Source of the DNA: Pseudomonadota bacterium
GTDB taxonomy: Bacteria > Pseudomonadota > Alphaproteobacteria > Rhizobiales > Xanthobacteraceae
Assembly: GCA_021779635.1 (NCBI GenBank)
Contig: JAJYAH010000216.1
Span: 1 to 9,267 of the forward strand
Reading direction: 5' to 3'
DNA: 9,267 nucleotides
Part shown: in pieces, positions 7,029-9,267 of the stretch
Position numbering within the stretch: the first letter of the stretch is position 1
Layout of the letters: each line of letters begins with the position of its first letter
Translations under genes and position numbers: made by a program
Notes under the pieces: generated by a model
Database searches by the model: none
Told to the model about the DNA's origin: nothing
What the model saw: the letters and a program-made list of their open reading frames with translations, nothing else

Positions 7029-7050
7029 CTCCCTCTGTTCTCCCTCTGTT
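7029..7050 (-). repeat. perfect 11-bp tandem duplication containing the ribosome binding site
   Basis: The + strand unit CTCCCTCTGTT occurs twice without a gap (7029-7039 and 7040-7050). On the minus strand each copy carries AACAGAGGGAG, so the small secreted-protein gene has two purine-rich ribosome-site-like copies. The nearer one is at the proper distance (seven nt) from the ATG. Confidence 0.9.
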
Positions 7051-7251
7051 ACAGGCACAAAGAACAACGCCTACGTGGCTAGGGGTGACGGTCGCCTCTT
7101 TCCATGCTGCGCCCGCCCTCGAAATCCGGTTGACCAGTCAAAAATGTCTCAGCATGCCGGGAAAATATCGGGCCGAAAATGAAGTTCCAGCAATAACGGA
7201 TAAGCTTCGCCGGCTGCCGGAATGCTTCTAATCATCCGGAAAAACGTTACT

Positions 7252-7264
7252 GACATCGGATGTC
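7252..7264. promoter_or_regulatory. perfect short palindrome, possible operator
   Basis: GACATC-G-GATGTC is a 6-bp inverted repeat around one base, located 42-54 nt from the FixK-type box. On the minus strand it falls near the start site predicted from that box. It may be chance; no known regulator is assigned. Confidence 0.25.
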
Positions 7265-7305
7265 GGAAACAGCGTAATCAATATTCCGCTCTTTAGTTTG
7301 CGGCT

Positions 7306-7319
7306 TTGACTTAGATCAA
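7306..7319. promoter_or_regulatory. FixK/FNR-type binding site
   Basis: TTGACTTAGATCAA matches the CRP/FNR-family consensus TTGA-N6-TCAA used by FNR, Anr and the rhizobial FixK proteins; all eight defining bases agree. For a class II promoter on the + strand (site centred at -41.5) the predicted -10 falls at about 7342-7347, where TAAATT (7341-7346) is a fair match. On the minus strand the predicted -10 lies at about 7278-7285 (TATTGA-like), which would give a ~250-nt leader to the small secreted-protein gene. Which direction is used cannot be decided from sequence. Regulation by low oxygen is the expected consequence, by family knowledge. Confidence 0.6.
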
Positions 7320-7388
7320 AATTTTTCCGTAGCTAACAATTAAATTTTACCTTGCACAGGTCCGCACTGCCGAGCGCTCATTTTACCA

Positions 7389-7442
7389 TCATCAACGCAT
7401 CCGGGAGCGTGGCGGGTTCAGCCAAACCGCCAACAATGATGA
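7389..7442 (+). other. nested inverted repeat, possible structured RNA element
   Basis: TCATCA (7389-7394) pairs with TGATGA (7437-7442). Inside, GGCGGGTT (7411-7418) pairs, with one bulged G, with AACCGCC (7425-7431) around a six-base loop. It lies downstream of the + direction promoter suggested by the FixK-type box. There is no T-run, so it is not a standard terminator. Function unknown. Confidence 0.3.
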
Positions 7443-7523
7443 GCGGCCGCGCGCGAGCGTCCGGCGTCGGAGCGCGTCCCTTTCCTTGAGGGCGCGCTTC
7501 GGAATCGAGGGCGCCGGCGGGTC

Positions 7524-7988
7524 CTAACCTTTGCCCCAGTTCCAATATTCACCCGGATAGGGAGTCGGATACATGCGCTCGCGGTACCGATGTTCGCGAT
7601 GATAGGCGCGCAGAGCCACCGCGCCGGCTGTCGTCGTCGGTCGAATGTTCACGACCTCGGATTCGGCGGCCAAGACTGCCACGTGCAAACGCATCTGATC
7701 GTCATCGTGGGGCGCGCCCTTGAGAGCCTCCCAGGCTTGCCGGTGATGCTCGATCGCAGCGAAAATCGGGTCGGGCTCCGGAGTCGCGAGAGCGCCCCTC
7801 CCCGGAGCTACGAGGGTCGCGAGCGCTGCGGCCATCATGGTCCGCCGGCTGATACGCCGCGCGGAACCCGCAATGTAACCAGAGCGATACGCGCGCTGGT
7901 TTTCGCTTGGCGATCGCCTGCCCGTGAGGCCGTCGGCGAAACCAGCCTGCCACGGCATCGGGTCCTGACATTCCGTTTCAGATCCCAT
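7524..7988 (-). CDS. hypothetical protein: Rmf/CrpP-like N-terminus, internal Tat-type signal, small C-terminal domain
   Basis: 154 residues. ATG 7988 was chosen because GGAG lies six nt before it (7995-7998); an in-frame ATG at 8000 has no ribosome site. Residues ~12-41 (PWQAGFADGLTGR, then AYRSGYIAG) resemble the A..G..AG..G / Y..GY..G pattern of ribosome-modulation-factor/CrpP-like small proteins. Residues 47-68 form a twin-arginine-type signal: SRRTMM, a hydrophobic stretch AAALATLVAP, then GRGALA with cleavage possible after Ala68. The remainder (DPIFAAIEHHRQAWEAL, then TTTAGAVALRAY) resembles small Tat-signal hypothetical proteins of rhizobia, and ends in an aromatic tail PYPGEYWNWGKG. 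A signal preceded by ~45 residues is unusual and may mean a fusion of two small genes. It lies 20 nt downstream of the ATP-grasp gene, so they are probably co-transcribed. Function unknown; family likenesses are by eye. Confidence 0.7.
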   Translation of the reverse strand: MGSETECQDPMPWQAGFADGLTGRRSPSENQRAYRSGYIAGSARRISRRTMMAAALATLVAPGRGALATPEPDPIFAAIEHHRQAWEALKGAPHDDDQMRLHVAVLAAESEVVNIRPTTTAGAVALRAYHREHRYRERMYPTPYPGEYWNWGKG

Positions 7989-8008
7989 AGTTATCTCCAT
8001 TGGTGAGT

Positions 8009-9025
8009 TTACACTTCGAAAGTGATTCCCCTCCTTGCTGCAGCACGCTCGACGATGTCCCTTACCACCAGCGCAGGCTCATGACCTGCCAGCGCCAGGG
8101 TGCCCAAGAATTCCGAGTAAGGAGTCATGAGCGGGTCTGGGGTGATTTCTATGACGAGCAGTTCGCCGTCCCACAACCGGCCATCGATTCGAATCAAATC
8201 TATTGTCTTGAGATCCGCGGCAAGCTGAACGATCTTCGAGAGTAGCTCGTCGGTCATAAACTCGACGGAGCGCAGCGCAACCCGTCGGTCACCCGAAAAT
8301 TTGAGCTTGTAGTCGTAGACATGGTTTATCAGAAAACTTGATTCTTCCCCCACGATCCTTTCAGAACACCCCCACCGAAAGCTCCCACCTTTATCGAACG
8401 CAAGGCTGACGAACACCTCCGGACCGGAGACGAACTCCTCGACTATTATTCCCTCCGGGAAGTTGCCCAGCTTGTGTAGCGCCAAGTCTTTGGCTTCTTC
8501 CATCGTTGTGCAAATCGACCCTTGGTCGATGCCGATCGATGACCCTTCCATATTGGGTTTAACGATCACGGGAACGCGAAGGGCGCTGATCAGGTCAGTT
8601 TGCGTTGGGGTTGCAACCAAGACGGACGCCGGCGATTCCAGACCCGCTCGCCTGAGAAAGACTTTGGAAAGAGATTTGTCGTTGGCGATCAGCCGGGCAT
8701 AGGGATCGGGCCCGACGTATCGCAATCCATAGATCTCGCAGATTGCTGCGACATATCCAGTGCGATTGCGATTTCTTGAACCATTCCAATGTGGCCATAC
8801 GACAGCATCATGGAGTTTGGGAGCCTGCTGGATAAAGTCTGCCAAATCAAAGAACACGGTCACATCGTCCACGGCTGACTTCATCAGATCTCTTATGTGA
8901 ACTGCTTGTTCAGGTGTCGTCATGTCCAGGTCACGGGATCCGAGCGATAGCAAGGAATTCTCTCGCTCGCGGCCCTCTGTTATGAGTGCGAGCCGAAGCG
9001 GTAACCGGTCCGCGGCGAAAGGCAT
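8009..9025 (-). CDS. ATP-grasp ligase, D-alanine-D-alanine ligase-like
   Basis: 338 residues, within the Ddl range. Ddl-like features in order: GRERENSLLSLG (18-29), aligning with the EREVSL(x)SG motif that binds the first substrate; NDK(x)3K (115-121); VIVKPNMEGSSIGI (153-166), the ATP-binding strand and glycine loop; IVEEFVSGPEVFV (194-206); YDYKLKF (237-243), the omega loop; IRIDGRLW (278-285); and IEITPDPLMTPYSEF (292-306). The last normally reads E-[IV]-N-x-x-P-G-M-T; here the metal-binding Asn is Thr295 while MT and Ser304 remain. By family it joins an amino acid to another amino acid or peptide using ATP. Given the Asn change and lack of cell-wall neighbours, it may be a specialised peptide ligase rather than the housekeeping enzyme. 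ATG 9025 is preceded by AGGA (9032-9035, spacing six); a TTG at 9061 would extend the frame but has no homology. Base composition is visibly lower in G+C (about 45-52% in sampled lines) than the left half, suggesting acquisition. Confidence 0.85.
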   Translation of the reverse strand: MPFAADRLPLRLALITEGRERENSLLSLGSRDLDMTTPEQAVHIRDLMKSAVDDVTVFFDLADFIQQAPKLHDAVVWPHWNGSRNRNRTGYVAAICEIYGLRYVGPDPYARLIANDKSLSKVFLRRAGLESPASVLVATPTQTDLISALRVPVIVKPNMEGSSIGIDQGSICTTMEEAKDLALHKLGNFPEGIIVEEFVSGPEVFVSLAFDKGGSFRWGCSERIVGEESSFLINHVYDYKLKFSGDRRVALRSVEFMTDELLSKIVQLAADLKTIDLIRIDGRLWDGELLVIEITPDPLMTPYSEFLGTLALAGHEPALVVRDIVERAAARRGITFEV

Positions 9026-9267
9026 GACGTTTCCTGGCTGTCCGTGGCCCTGCACTCGCAATACGCTCCCGAACCTGAACTCATCCCTACAGCGGAGAGC
9101 TGCGCCTCCTCGACGGGGTCTCTGCCGCGGGCCTGCGCCAAGAAATAAGATACCATATTGGCTGGCAAATGTCTTTCGGCGCTGGCCGCCATTTGACCAA
9201 TCTTGCCGGTTGGGCTTTCTCGCCGATCGGCGCCGGCCCTTACTCGGGAACGTTGGTTTGCCAACAT
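8980..9267 (-). CDS. doubtful open frame upstream of the ATP-grasp gene
   Basis: An ATG at 9267 opens 95 codons that overlap the ATP-grasp start by 46 nt. The middle part has fairly ordinary composition (KIGQMAASAERHLPANMV, then SYFLAQARGRDPVEEAQL), but I see no family motif, no visible ribosome site (the window ends at the ATG) and a Ser/Arg/Cys-rich end. It could be a small gene or simply the leader region of the operon; no clear promoter was recognised in 9026-9267. Confidence 0.2.
   Translation of the reverse strand: MLANQRSRVRAGADRRESPTGKIGQMAASAERHLPANMVSYFLAQARGRDPVEEAQLSAVGMSSGSGAYCECRATDSQETSCLSPRTGYRFGSHS

Larger units (their letters stand above)
7051..7523. other. gene-free stretch with A+T-rich core and regulatory signals
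   Basis: No convincing coding sequence was found in any frame across about 470 nt between the small secreted-protein gene and the Tat-type protein gene. The core (about 7210-7360) is clearly richer in A and T than its surroundings and holds the FixK-type box and the short palindrome at 7252-7264. The right part (7385-7523) is G+C-rich with hairpin potential. No tRNA or recognisable RNA family is seen. Confidence 0.6.

Noticed and set aside
8009..9267. A graspetide-type RiPP cluster built on the ATP-grasp gene.
   Set aside because: The enzyme has Ddl motifs (ERENSL, YDYKLKF, MT..S), not those of RimK/MdnC-type graspetide ligases, and neither neighbour looks like a precursor with repeated acceptor residues.
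1..9267. Insertion sequences, CRISPR arrays, tRNA or rRNA genes, phage or toxin-antitoxin modules.
   Set aside because: No transposase motif, terminal inverted repeats, regularly spaced repeats, tRNA-like cloverleaf or rRNA segment was seen; the zwf/tkt scar has no IS-like flank or target duplication that I can recognise.

Overview
The window looks like chromosome from an alphaproteobacterium, probably of the Hyphomicrobiales (Bradyrhizobium/Rhodopseudomonas/Methylobacterium-like). The reasons are high G+C through most of the window, the style of the 6-phosphogluconate dehydrogenase, the gnd-zwf-glucosidase gene order, and a FixK/FNR-type box. This assignment is inference; no rRNA or other marker gene is present.

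Left part (1-3650, + strand): the C-terminal two thirds of a decarboxylating 6-phosphogluconate dehydrogenase (gnd) is followed, with an ATGA overlap, by a gene graveyard. It holds the first ~25 codons of glucose-6-phosphate dehydrogenase (zwf) fused out of frame to a piece of a classical bacterial transketolase (tkt), which itself carries an internal deletion. Next comes an apparently functional ~907-residue GH63/MGH1-like glucosidase. Its C-terminus may have been changed by loss of one G in a G6 run.

Middle (3694-5697, - strand): a complete 667-residue transketolase of the vertebrate-like subfamily (DGPSQMAL motif, Gln in place of the usual catalytic His). It converges on the glucosidase and lies ~3 kb from the relic of the classical enzyme, which suggests one transketolase may have replaced the other. 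An intergenic gap of ~290 nt to the right carries promoter-like hexamers and a faint HxlR-regulator-like remnant. After it comes an atypical short-chain dehydrogenase (Lin1944-like, lacking the YxxxK catalytic pair) whose start codon and Shine-Dalgarno are intact but which is frameshifted after five codons.

Right part (6592-9267): a small secreted-protein gene on the - strand, probably frameshifted near its end. Then a ~500-nt gene-free, locally A+T-rich stretch with a near-perfect FixK/FNR box and hairpins. Then a two-gene - strand operon: a D-Ala-D-Ala-ligase-like ATP-grasp enzyme of visibly lower G+C, followed 20 nt later by an odd protein joining an Rmf/CrpP-like N-terminus to an internal Tat-type signal and a small C-terminal domain.

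Overall the window mixes intact central-carbon enzymes with an unusual density of decayed genes (zwf, tkt, SDR, probably HxlR and the small secreted protein). Several lesions are single small indels, so sequencing or assembly error must be kept as an alternative to real gene decay.
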